Positions 1 through 6,968 of a DNA stretch of 64,000 bases are shown piece after piece. The stretch lies in the NCBI RefSeq assembly GCF_041435115.1, contig NZ_CP108046.1, forward strand, positions 9,052,001 to 9,116,000, read 5' to 3'. Both the position numbers and the translations under genes were made by a program. Numbering within the stretch: position 1 is the first letter of the stretch; the number at the start of each line of letters is the position of its first letter. The stretch comes from Streptomyces sp. NBC_00289 (GTDB lineage Bacteria; Actinomycetota; Actinomycetes; Streptomycetales; Streptomycetaceae). Below the pieces are notes generated by a model. It worked only from the letters and a program-made list of their open reading frames with translations, searched no databases and was not told the DNA's origin.

Positions 1-1
1 C

Positions 2-730
2 ATCCCCGTCATCGGCCTGCCCGAGCTGTACCTCATCGACGCGCTGGCCCTGTGCGTCACGGTGTGGGCGGTCTACCGGCTGCCCTCGCTCCCGCCTCCG
101 GCCACCGCGACCGCCCGGCGCGCGGGGCTGCGGGAGATCGTGGCGGGGTTCCGCTACATCGCCGCGCACAAGGTGCTGCTGCTGTCCTTCCTCGCCGACA
201 TCATCGCGATGGTCTTCGGCATGCCGCGTGCCCTGTTCCCGCAGCTCGCCGCCCAGACGTTCGCCCCCTACGGCGAAGGGCTCGCGCTGGGCCTGCTGTT
301 CGCGGCCATCCCCATCGGGGCGGTGGTGGGCGGACTGCTCTCGGGCACGTTCTCGCGGGCCCGGCGGCACGGGTGGATGGTCATCGGCGCGGTCGTCGCC
401 TGGGGCCTGGCCATCACCTGCTCCGGGCTGACCGGGAACCTGTGGCTCGCCGTGGTGTTCCTCGCCCTGGCCGGGGTCGCCGACATGGTGTCCATGGTCT
501 TCCGCGGGGCGATCCTGCTGTCCGCCGCCACCGACGAGATGCGCGGCCGTATGCAGGGCGTCTTCACCGTCGTGGTCGCGGGCGGCCCGCGACTGGCCGA
601 CGTCCTGCACGGCACGGCCGGCTCGGCGTTCGGTGCCCGCCCGGCGGTCGCGGGCGGCGGACTGCTGGTCGTCGTCCTCATGCTGGTTCTGGCCTGCACG
701 GTCCCGGCGCTGCGGCGCTACCGCATCTGA
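2..730 (+). CDS. MFS transporter, C-terminal part (5' end outside window)
   Basis: The reading frame is open from the first bases of the window and ends at 730, so only the last 242 codons are seen. The visible part has about six hydrophobic segments and a charged loop typical of the middle of a major facilitator, followed by the second bundle. The segment around RGAILLSAATDEMRGRMQG matches the conserved cytoplasmic loop of DHA3-type (EntS/MefA-like) exporters, which are proton-driven drug or siderophore efflux pumps. Family knowledge only supports an efflux role; the substrate cannot be told. It is followed by a hairpin and meets the cNMP-binding gene tail to tail. Confidence 0.85.
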   Translation: MPVIGLPELYLIDALALCVTVWAVYRLPSLPPPATATARRAGLREIVAGFRYIAAHKVLLLSFLADIIAMVFGMPRALFPQLAAQTFAPYGEGLALGLLFAAIPIGAVVGGLLSGTFSRARRHGWMVIGAVVAWGLAITCSGLTGNLWLAVVFLALAGVADMVSMVFRGAILLSAATDEMRGRMQGVFTVVVAGGPRLADVLHGTAGSAFGARPAVAGGGLLVVVLMLVLACTVPALRRYRI

Positions 731-749
731 CCTCCCACCGCCGCTGTCG

Positions 750-776
750 CCCCGCCGCGTCGGTCGCCCGGCGGGG
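750..776. terminator. Hairpin between convergent genes
   Basis: An 8-bp perfect stem (CCCCGCCG at 750-757 with CGGCGGGG at 769-776, 11-nt loop) lies in the 70-base gap between two convergent genes. There is no T-run, which is usual for streptomycete terminators. It could serve both strands. Confidence 0.5.
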
Positions 777-800
777 ACCGGCCCGCAGCCGTGTCATGCC

Positions 801-1256
801 CTACCGGGTGTCGCGCCGGTGCAGGGCGTAGTGCTCCATGAGCTTGCCCCGGGTCGTCTCCAGCCGGTGGGCGAGGATCTCGGCGACGCTCTGCATCAGC
901 GTCATCCCGAGCTGCGGATCCTCCTGGCACAGTGCGCGCACGGCCGCCGCGTCGAACTCGTAGGCGCGCACCGGGCTGAAGGCCTCCGCGCCGAAGTCCC
1001 AGCGGTACGGCGGGAAGAGCCAGGACCAGCCGAGCAGGTCGCCCGCGCCCAGGCCGGCGACCGTGACCCGCTGCACGGCCGTCACCTGCTGGTCGAGGGA
1101 GACCGCGCCCGAGCGGATCACCCAGAAGCGGTCGGCCGTGCCTCCGGCCTCGAAGATGCGGGTGTCCTCGGGGAAGGCGACCTCCCGGCCGAGCGCCATC
1201 AGTCGCTGTCGTTGCGGTGGTGGTAGAACGGTCAGCAGTTTCGTCGCTTTGGTCAT
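801..1256 (-). CDS. Crp/Fnr-like cyclic nucleotide-binding domain protein without HTH
   Basis: A 151-aa protein that is essentially one cNMP-binding beta-roll: IFEAGGTADRFWVIRSGAV and the following GAGDLLGWSWLFPPYRW stretch are typical of this fold. The canonical Arg-containing phosphate-binding cassette is not evident, so it may sense something other than cAMP. It stops after the C-terminal helix, where Crp-type regulators would have a helix-turn-helix, so it is probably a sensor or partner rather than a DNA-binding regulator. The ATG is preceded by GAGGAG at suitable spacing. It lies downstream of the decarboxylase gene, separated by a strong terminator, so it is probably transcribed on its own. 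Confidence 0.85.
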   Translation of the reverse strand: MTKATKLLTVLPPPQRQRLMALGREVAFPEDTRIFEAGGTADRFWVIRSGAVSLDQQVTAVQRVTVAGLGAGDLLGWSWLFPPYRWDFGAEAFSPVRAYEFDAAAVRALCQEDPQLGMTLMQSVAEILAHRLETTRGKLMEHYALHRRDTR

Positions 1257-1376
1257 GAGGCGGGGCTCCTCGCCGGGATCGGTTCCGGTGCTTTCCCTAC
1301 GCCCATTTCAGCGGCTGGCGACGTCCGGGGCACCTCGGCGGACAGAAGTGCCGGGAGGGTGCGTCGCGAGGGCATG

Positions 1377-1413
1377 AAAAAGCCCTGGCTGGACGGGGGA
1401 GACCAGCCAGGGC
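1377..1413 (-). terminator. Rho-independent terminator of the decarboxylase gene
   Basis: A perfect 11-bp stem (1382-1392 with 1403-1413, 10-nt loop) is followed on the minus strand by five T residues (1381-1377). It lies about 110 bases after the stop codon of the PLP decarboxylase and before the cNMP-binding gene. It is one of the few hairpins here with a U-tract, so strand and function are fairly clear. Confidence 0.85.
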
Positions 1414-1525
1414 CGTATGCGGTGGCGAACGGGGGACTGTACGGTCGACCCCGTGCCACGTATGAATGAACCGTAAACCATCTACGGGCGTCGTGTGTAC
1501 CGAAAACCCGGTCACGTGACCTGTT

Positions 1526-3025
1526 TCACTCTGTCCGCAACAGGCTTGACTCGGAGCCCGACGCCACCACCCTGATCGTGTCCAGGTCCGGATCGGTGGG
1601 ATCGGGCAGGTTCATGCCCGCGGCCAGCCCGGTGCGCAGATAGCGCAGGACGGGTTCGTCGAGCCGCTCACCAGGCAGGACGGCGGGGATCCCGGGTGGA
1701 TACGGCGTGATCATCTCCGCCGCGACCCGACCGGCCGCCTCGCCCACCGGCACGTGCTCGGCCGGGCCGAAGAACGCGTCCCGGGGAAGCAGCGCCTGGG
1801 GCAGCCGCAGTTCGGACGGCGGCGGCACGTCCACTCGCGGGGCCGGGGGCAGCTCCGGCGCGGCATGTGCGAGGTCCCGCAGCGCGTCGAGCAACTCCTC
1901 GGCCGTCTCCCGGTCGTCGCCGTGGGTGATCTGCGCGCCGATCCGGCGGTGGTCGGTCAGGTGCGCGTCGATGTTGCGGTGTTCGCGCAGCCAGTCGGCG
2001 GCCTGGAACCCGGTGAGCCCGAGCCCGCTGATGTCGATGACGACCGGCAACGGATCGAAGTCGTCCGCCAGTCCCGGCCCGCAGAAGTCCTCGCGGTCGT
2101 TGACGTGCATGCCGTCGATCTCCTCGACGGCGGCCCGGACGTGGGCCGCCAGGTCCAGCGCGCCGCCCATGAGCTCGTGCCCCCGCAGGGCCATCTGCCG
2201 GCGCCAGCCGTCGAGCCCGGCATAGATCAGCACCGACGGGCTGGTGGAACCCAGCAGATCCGCGCGCATCTTCAGAAGTTCCGGCGGGACGAGGTCACCC
2301 CGCAGATGGAAGACGGAACCCTGCTCCAGACCGCTGCCCATCTTGTGGATGCTGGTCACGCAGATGTCGGCGCCCGCGTCCATCGCCCAGGACGGCAGAT
2401 CGGGGTGGAAGGGCAGATGCGCGCCCCACGCCTCGTCCACCACCAGCGGCACCGACCGCCGGTGACACACCTCGGCGACGGCCTCCAGGTTCGCGCAACT
2501 GCCGTACGGCGTCGGACTGACGATGAGCGCGCCCTTGGCGTCGGGATGAGCCTCGAACGCCCGCTCGAAGTCCTGGGCGGAGGGGGCGTGGGCGAGATGC
2601 AGCCGTGGATCCCACCGTGGCTCGACCCAGACGGGCTCGATGCCCGACAGGATCAGACCGGACGCGACGGACTTGTGGGCGTCCCGGCCGATCAGCAGTT
2701 TCTCGTGCGGACCCGCGACCGCCAGCATCGCCGCCTTGACGGACAGGGAGCTCCCGCACGTGGTGAAGAAGGTGTGCTCGGCGTGCACCGCGTCGGCCAT
2801 CAGCTCCTCGGCGCGCTCCAGCACCCGGCCCCGGGTGAGCCGGTCGTCGAGACCGCCCGAGGCCAGCACATCGCCCAGGAACACCGCGTCGCCGAGCACC
2901 TCCCGCACCGCGGGGTCGGCACCGCGGGCCTGTTTGTGACCGGGCGGCGCGAACGACAGCCGTCCCTTGCGGTGGTACTCGTCCAGAGCTTCCAGCACAG
3001 GTGCGCGTGTGTGATCAGCAGCCAT
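1526..3025 (-). CDS. PLP-dependent Orn/Lys/Arg decarboxylase family protein
   Basis: The 499-aa protein belongs to the aspartate-aminotransferase-fold Orn/Lys/Arg decarboxylases. It has an N-terminal SFAPPGHK motif, a VDEAWGAHL segment (Asp contacting the PLP pyridine nitrogen) and SIHKMGSGL with the PLP-binding Lys at about residue 228. The family removes the alpha-carboxylate of basic amino acids to form polyamines; the exact substrate is not shown. I chose the ATG at 3025 (MAADHTRAP) because the longer open frame would translate a 34-bp tandem repeat and the family aligns from here. A terminator follows at 1377-1413. Confidence 0.88.
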   Translation of the reverse strand: MAADHTRAPVLEALDEYHRKGRLSFAPPGHKQARGADPAVREVLGDAVFLGDVLASGGLDDRLTRGRVLERAEELMADAVHAEHTFFTTCGSSLSVKAAMLAVAGPHEKLLIGRDAHKSVASGLILSGIEPVWVEPRWDPRLHLAHAPSAQDFERAFEAHPDAKGALIVSPTPYGSCANLEAVAEVCHRRSVPLVVDEAWGAHLPFHPDLPSWAMDAGADICVTSIHKMGSGLEQGSVFHLRGDLVPPELLKMRADLLGSTSPSVLIYAGLDGWRRQMALRGHELMGGALDLAAHVRAAVEEIDGMHVNDREDFCGPGLADDFDPLPVVIDISGLGLTGFQAADWLREHRNIDAHLTDHRRIGAQITHGDDRETAEELLDALRDLAHAAPELPPAPRVDVPPPSELRLPQALLPRDAFFGPAEHVPVGEAAGRVAAEMITPYPPGIPAVLPGERLDEPVLRYLRTGLAAGMNLPDPTDPDLDTIRVVASGSESSLLRTE

Positions 3026-3046
3026 GGCGTCCGGGTGCCCTGCACC

Positions 3047-3114
3047 GGCCCCCGCGAACCCGCCCGCACACCGGACCCCCGGCCCCCGCGAACCCGCCCG
3101 CACACCGGACCCCC
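3047..3114. repeat. Two perfect 34-bp tandem repeats upstream of the decarboxylase
   Basis: Positions 3047-3080 and 3081-3114 are identical 34-mers beginning GGCCCCCGCGAACC. The unit is not a multiple of three, so it would shift any reading frame across it. It lies directly upstream of the decarboxylase start, in the region expected to hold promoter or leader. Confidence 0.9.
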
Positions 3115-3162
3115 GGCGCACGGGCGCGCCCGGCACGCCGCACGACCGGCGTGACCGGCCGG

Positions 3163-3384
3163 TCAGGCCCCGGCCGGGCGACTGCCCGGGGTCAGGACCT
3201 CGTCCAGCACCCGTACCACGGCCTCGTAGGCCAGAGTCCGCACGGCTGCCTCACGAGCCGCTTCCGGATCGTCCGGTCGCAGGTCGACACTCCGTGCCCG
3301 CCATCCCTGCTCCTCCTCCCGCGCACAGGCCCTGGCCCGCTGGATGCGCCGCAACAGCTCGTCTGAATCCACCACATCGGTCAT
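3163..3384 (-). CDS. Small hypothetical protein
   Basis: A 73-aa protein, mostly helical and charged (RRIQRARACAREEEQGW, then EAAREAAVRTLAYEAVVRVLDE), with codon use like its neighbours. No family is recognised with confidence and there is no signal peptide or membrane segment. It precedes the decarboxylase on the same strand, separated by the 34-bp repeats. The ATG has only a weak upstream purine stretch. Confidence 0.55.
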   Translation of the reverse strand: MTDVVDSDELLRRIQRARACAREEEQGWRARSVDLRPDDPEAAREAAVRTLAYEAVVRVLDEVLTPGSRPAGA

Positions 3385-3617
3385 GGGGTTCCGCCTACCC
3401 GCATTTCGCTTCCGGATGGCCCGCGAGCACCTGGGTGAAGTGACGTTTCAAGGTGCGCGGACAGGTCAGCCGCACAGGGAGAGGCCTGCGGGGTTCCCCG
3501 AGGTGGGACACCCGCCGAGGCGAGTCGATCGCCGTGTCCGCGAGTGCCCGTCGCCCGGACGCCGTCGCCGCCGGTGTGGCCGGGGCCGCTTCGCATACCG
3601 ATCAGGGAGCTGAAGGA

Positions 3618-4061
3618 ATGTGTGAGAAGCACAGGACCGAATCCGCGCGCGAACCGTCGGCCGTGGCCCGCTGTGGGTGCGTGGGGCCGTGCAAACCCGC
3701 CGACGCGCGCAGGGCCGTGGAGCTGGCCGTCACGGAACGCTGCCGCGCCACCCACGTCCCCTGTGACCCTGACGCCCTTTCGGACGCCCTCCTCGTCACC
3801 TCGGAACTCACGACCAACGCGATCCTGCACGGCGGCGGTGTCACGGACTTCCACGTCGATGTCGTGGGACCCGGGGTCAGCGTCTCCGTGAGTGACGGCA
3901 GCGACCGGCTGCCGGTGGCCGTGTCGCCGGTCGACCAGCAGGGGCGATGGCGGGCCGGCGGGCGTGGCTGGCCCATCGTCTGCCGGCTGGCGCACGACAT
4001 CCGGGTGACCGACCTGCCCTCCGGCGGCAAGCGCATCACCGCCGTCATGCCGCTGCCCTGA
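3618..4061 (+). CDS. ATP-binding anti-sigma factor (RsbW/HATPase_c_2 family)
   Basis: A 147-aa GHKL-type kinase. The N-box is SELTTNAILHGGG, the G1 box VSDGSDRLP, and the G2 region GGRGWPIVCRLA is a variant in which Trp-Pro replaces the usual Leu. Proteins of this family bind and inhibit SigB-type sigma factors and phosphorylate STAS antagonists. The ATG at 3618 has GGGAG eight bases upstream; an earlier in-frame start is unsupported. An N-terminal Cys-rich stretch (ARCGCVGPC) is unusual and may be metal- or redox-sensitive (inference). The next gene on the same strand is a SigB-family sigma factor, its likeliest target. Confidence 0.88.
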   Translation: MCEKHRTESAREPSAVARCGCVGPCKPADARRAVELAVTERCRATHVPCDPDALSDALLVTSELTTNAILHGGGVTDFHVDVVGPGVSVSVSDGSDRLPVAVSPVDQQGRWRAGGRGWPIVCRLAHDIRVTDLPSGGKRITAVMPLP

Positions 4062-4128
4062 CTCCGTCGGGTCTTCCTCCCGGCGTCTGCCGTGTCCGCC
4101 GGAACATTTTTCGTGGTGAAGCGGAGTT

Positions 4129-4149
4129 TGCCCCTACGGGTTAGGGGCA
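4129..4149. other. Short hairpin before the sigma factor gene
   Basis: TGCCCCT (4129-4135) and AGGGGCA (4143-4149) form a 7-bp stem with a 7-nt loop. It could be a weak terminator for the anti-sigma gene or an element in the sigma factor leader. There is no T-run. Confidence 0.35.
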
Positions 4150-4284
4150 GACGCAGATTCGTGCTTCGGACCGGAGGCGCCCCAGCGGGAGCAGTGTGGC
4201 TGCCCCGGAGGCCCTCCAGGCGATCCGGGCAGCGATGCTCTCGCGGCCAGTCCCCCTGAAACCACCGTTCAGGAGCGAATCCGC

Positions 4285-5145
4285 ATGCTCATCGATATGT
4301 CGACAAGCCAGTCCGGCGCGCCCGCCGAACAGGCTCCCCCCACAAGGCGCCGGCACGACGACGCCCCCGACACCATCGCCCTCTTCACCCGTCTGGCCGC
4401 ACTCGAGGACGGGCCGGAGCGGGACATACTCCGAGACGAACTCGTCACCGCCTGGCTGCCCATGGCCCACCGGATCGCCGGCCGGTTCCGCGACCGCGGC
4501 GAGTCCATCGAGGACCTCAAGCAGGTCGCGGCCCTCGGTCTGGTGAAGGCGATCGACCGGTTCGAACCGGACCGGGGCGCCTTCGAGAGCTACGCCGTCC
4601 CCACCATCACCGGCGAGGTCAAGCGGCACTTCCGGGACCGGATGTGGGCCCTCAGGGTGCCCCGTCGGGTGCAGGAACTGCGCAACAAGGTCCGGGTGGC
4701 CCGCCGCGAGCTCACCCAGACACCGGGCACCCCCGAGCCCTCCGTCGCCGACATCGCCGCCCACACGGGCCTCACCGAGGAAGAGGTCGGCGCGGGCATG
4801 GAGGCCCTGGAGAGTTTCAGCACGCTGTCCCTGGACGCCGAACTGTCGGCCGACGACGACGGGTACAGCCTCGCCGACACCCTGGGTGCCTCGGACGCGT
4901 CCTTCGACACCGTGGTCGACCGTGAGGCCGCCAAGGAGGGGTTGCGCCGACTGCCCGAACGCGAGCGGGCCATCCTCTACATGCGCTTCTTCGAGGACAT
5001 GACCCAGAGCCGTATCGCCGACCAGCTGGGCATCTCCCAGATGCACGTCTCGCGGCTCATCACCCGCAGCTGCGCCCGGGTCCGGGACGACGTGCTGGGT
5101 CAGCGCGGCAGCCGCCGCGACGCCGGTGGACGGTCGGTCGCGTGA
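4285..5145 (+). CDS. RNA polymerase sigma factor, SigB/SigF/SigG family
   Basis: A 286-aa sigma-70 group 3 factor. Region 2 is seen in DLKQVAALGLVKAIDRF and FESYAVPTITGEVKRHFRD, region 3 around residues 130-190, and region 4 with the helix-turn-helix MTQSRIADQLGISQMHVSRL near the end. This family directs general, osmotic and oxidative stress regulons in streptomycetes and is held inactive by RsbW-type kinases. The ATG has AGGAG nine bases upstream. The gene follows an anti-sigma kinase and is followed 20 bases later by a DUF5133 gene. A close paralogue lies at 45727-46518 in this window. Confidence 0.95.
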   Translation: MLIDMSTSQSGAPAEQAPPTRRRHDDAPDTIALFTRLAALEDGPERDILRDELVTAWLPMAHRIAGRFRDRGESIEDLKQVAALGLVKAIDRFEPDRGAFESYAVPTITGEVKRHFRDRMWALRVPRRVQELRNKVRVARRELTQTPGTPEPSVADIAAHTGLTEEEVGAGMEALESFSTLSLDAELSADDDGYSLADTLGASDASFDTVVDREAAKEGLRRLPERERAILYMRFFEDMTQSRIADQLGISQMHVSRLITRSCARVRDDVLGQRGSRRDAGGRSVA

Positions 5146-5165
5146 GCGGAAAAGGAGCGGGACCG

Positions 5166-5399
5166 ATGCTGATCCCCCACCCCGGCTTCCTGCGCCGGCT
5201 GGTCGACGACTACGAGACACTGCGGGCCGAGGAGGCCGCACGCGCGGCGAGAGAACCGAGCCCCCGCGCGCGGGACCTGGCCTACACGCTCTGCGTGTCG
5301 ACCGGCACACGTGAGGTCACCCAGGCCCTGGAAGCGGCACACAGTCTGATCGAGGCGGCCACCGTCCCCGCCGCGAAATCCGCGTCGCTGGCCGAGTGA
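5166..5399 (+). CDS. DUF5133 domain protein
   Basis: A 77-aa protein beginning MLIPHPGFLRRLVDDYE and containing DLAYTLCVSTGTREV, the hallmark of the actinobacterial DUF5133 family, whose function is unknown. I start at ATG 5166, with AAAGGAG at good distance, rather than at the GTG at 5142 that overlaps the sigma-factor stop. The gene is 20 bases downstream of the sigma factor and is closed by a strong hairpin, so the two are probably cotranscribed. A second DUF5133 gene precedes glgE. Confidence 0.85.
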   Translation: MLIPHPGFLRRLVDDYETLRAEEAARAAREPSPRARDLAYTLCVSTGTREVTQALEAAHSLIEAATVPAAKSASLAE

Positions 5400-5408
5400 G
5401 TGCCTCCC

Positions 5409-5445
5409 GGTCGCCCCGGCGCACCCCCTGCGCGCCGGGGCGACC
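5409..5445 (+). terminator. Strong hairpin terminator after the sigma factor/DUF5133 unit
   Basis: A perfect 14-bp stem (5409-5422 with 5432-5445) with a 9-nt loop begins 10 bases after the DUF5133 stop. There is no T-run, as is common in Streptomyces. Confidence 0.8.
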
Positions 5446-5465
5446 GCACGGGCGAGAGCGCGCGG

Positions 5466-5520
5466 GTGTGCCCGCGGGCGAGCCGATCACGCACGACCGA
5501 TCGCTCACCCGCGGGCACAC
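5466..5520. repeat. 18-bp inverted repeat with one mismatch
   Basis: Arms 5466-5483 and 5503-5520 (GTGTGCCCGCGGGCGAGC against its near-perfect complement, one mismatch) are separated by 19 bases containing two GATC copies. It sits after the terminator at 5409-5445 and before the DUF1206 gene. It may be a second terminator or a regulator site in the DUF1206 promoter region. Confidence 0.6.
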
Positions 5521-5636
5521 GGCTGTCCGCCCGGGAAACCCCGACCCGCCGGACGCGGAGAGGGGATCGGCCGCCCCGCCGGGCGCGCCGGGTGTGTGGT
5601 CCCGAAGCCGGGGCATCAGGTCTCGGGGAGGCAGAC

Positions 5637-6476
5637 ATGAACACGCAGACATTGGCGCGGACCGGCCGGAGCCGGGCCCACAGGGCGGCGAACGGTTCGG
5701 TCACGGAGGGCGCGGCACGGGCGGGATTCACCGCCCGGGGCGTGATCTACCTGTTGGTCGGTGCGCTCGCCCTGCAGATCGCCTTCGGGGAGGGGAAGCG
5801 CCAGGCCGACCGCGGCGGCGCCCTCGCCGAGATCTCGGACAAACCCTTCGGCGCCGTACTGCTGTGGGCGCTGGGCGTCGGACTCGCCGGCATGGCCCTG
5901 TGGCGGCTGTCGCAGGTCCTCTTCGGCGCCGACGGGCCGGACGGCCGTAAGCCGCAGAAGCGGGCGCTGGCCGCCGTCCGGTTCGTCTTCTACGCCTTCG
6001 TCGCCTACTCGGTGCTGTCGTTCGCGGCCGGGGCCGGCAAGAGCGGGGGCGGATCGAGTGACGAGCAGTCCCGGGACGTCACGGCCAGGGCCCTGGAGCT
6101 GCCCGCCGGGCAGTGGCTGGTGGGCGCGGGCGGGCTCGCGGTCGTCGCGGCCGGGATCTGGATCGCCGTACAGGCACTGCGCCGCAAGTACCACGACAAG
6201 CTCAAGCTCGGCGAGATGGGCCGGCGGATGCGGCGGCTGGTGGACGTGACCGGCGTGGGGGGCGGCGTGGCGCGCGGAGCGGTGTTCGCCGCGGCCGGAG
6301 TCTTCGCGGTGCGCGCCGCCGTCGACTACGAACCCGACCGGGCCAAGGGAGTGGACGACACGCTCCGGTCCTTCGCCGACACCCCGCTGGGACCGTGGCT
6401 CCTGGTCTGCGTCGCGGGCGGTCTGGTCCTGTTCGGACTGTTCTCGTTCGCCATGGCACGCTGGCGCCGGGTCTGA
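5637..6476 (+). CDS. DUF1206 family integral membrane protein
   Basis: A 279-aa protein with about six transmembrane segments in three pairs, each opening with the pattern seen in AARAGFTARGVIYLLVGALA and GGVARGAVFAAAGVFAVRAA. This threefold arrangement defines DUF1206, found widely in actinobacteria, with no known biochemical role. The ATG at 5637 has GGGGAGG just upstream; longer in-frame starts run through the upstream inverted repeat and are rejected. It is followed 29 bases later by a small acidic protein gene. Confidence 0.85.
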   Translation: MNTQTLARTGRSRAHRAANGSVTEGAARAGFTARGVIYLLVGALALQIAFGEGKRQADRGGALAEISDKPFGAVLLWALGVGLAGMALWRLSQVLFGADGPDGRKPQKRALAAVRFVFYAFVAYSVLSFAAGAGKSGGGSSDEQSRDVTARALELPAGQWLVGAGGLAVVAAGIWIAVQALRRKYHDKLKLGEMGRRMRRLVDVTGVGGGVARGAVFAAAGVFAVRAAVDYEPDRAKGVDDTLRSFADTPLGPWLLVCVAGGLVLFGLFSFAMARWRRV

Positions 6477-6505
6477 ACCGGCCGCGAGCGGGGAACCCGA
6501 AGCGG

Positions 6506-6937
6506 ATGAACGATTCCGAGCTTCCGTCCGACGGCCGGCCCGTGGACCTGTATCTCGACCTCCTGCGGCTGCGCATGGACACCGACGACTACCGGCTCCT
6601 GCTCACGGTCGTCGAACCGGTCCTGCGCGCGATCGACGAGCACCAGCTCCCCGCGCTCGACTTCGCCCTGGGCGACGAGGACGCCGAGGGGCTGCCCCAG
6701 GAGGTCCGCGACGAAGCCGCTCTCGTCATCGCCACCGCGGTGACGGGGCGGCTGGACAACGAGGTGATCGAGCTCGACATCGACGAGACCGGCCCGATCA
6801 GGGTGGTCACCGACGCGGCGACCGCCTCGGACCCGGAGCGCCTCGGCGAGATCGCCGACTACATCCGCGAACGTCATCGCACCAACGAGGAACTGCGCGG
6901 CATCGCCGAGGCGAGCGACCTGCCCACCGACATCTGA
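6506..6937 (+). CDS. Small acidic hypothetical protein
   Basis: A 143-aa strongly acidic protein, mostly predicted helices, with repeated LDIDETGPIRV-type acidic stretches and no membrane segment. I do not recognise a named family. The ATG at 6506 is 29 bases after the DUF1206 stop, and the longer open frame would overlap that gene, so the short start is chosen. It probably shares a transcript with DUF1206 and ends tail to tail with the FUSC gene. Confidence 0.75.
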   Translation: MNDSELPSDGRPVDLYLDLLRLRMDTDDYRLLLTVVEPVLRAIDEHQLPALDFALGDEDAEGLPQEVRDEAALVIATAVTGRLDNEVIELDIDETGPIRVVTDAATASDPERLGEIADYIRERHRTNEELRGIAEASDLPTDI

Positions 6938-6968
6938 GCGAAGCCGGTACACCGCCCGACTTCGGGGC

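Noticed and set aside
1382..1440. Hairpin resembling a tRNA or attenuator
   Set aside because: No cloverleaf, anticodon arm or T-loop motif could be fitted; a T-run makes it a terminator.
4116..4143. GGGTTA before the sigma factor gene as a SigB promoter
   Set aside because: The -10 does not match GGGTAC/T/A and no GNNT lies 14-16 bases upstream.
4849..4858. GGGTAC inside the sigma factor gene
   Set aside because: Lies within conserved coding sequence; motif frequency in coding DNA is expected by chance.
4141..5310. A 389-codon minus-strand frame over the sigma factor gene
   Set aside because: Pure antisense of a clearly conserved sigma factor; no domain seen.
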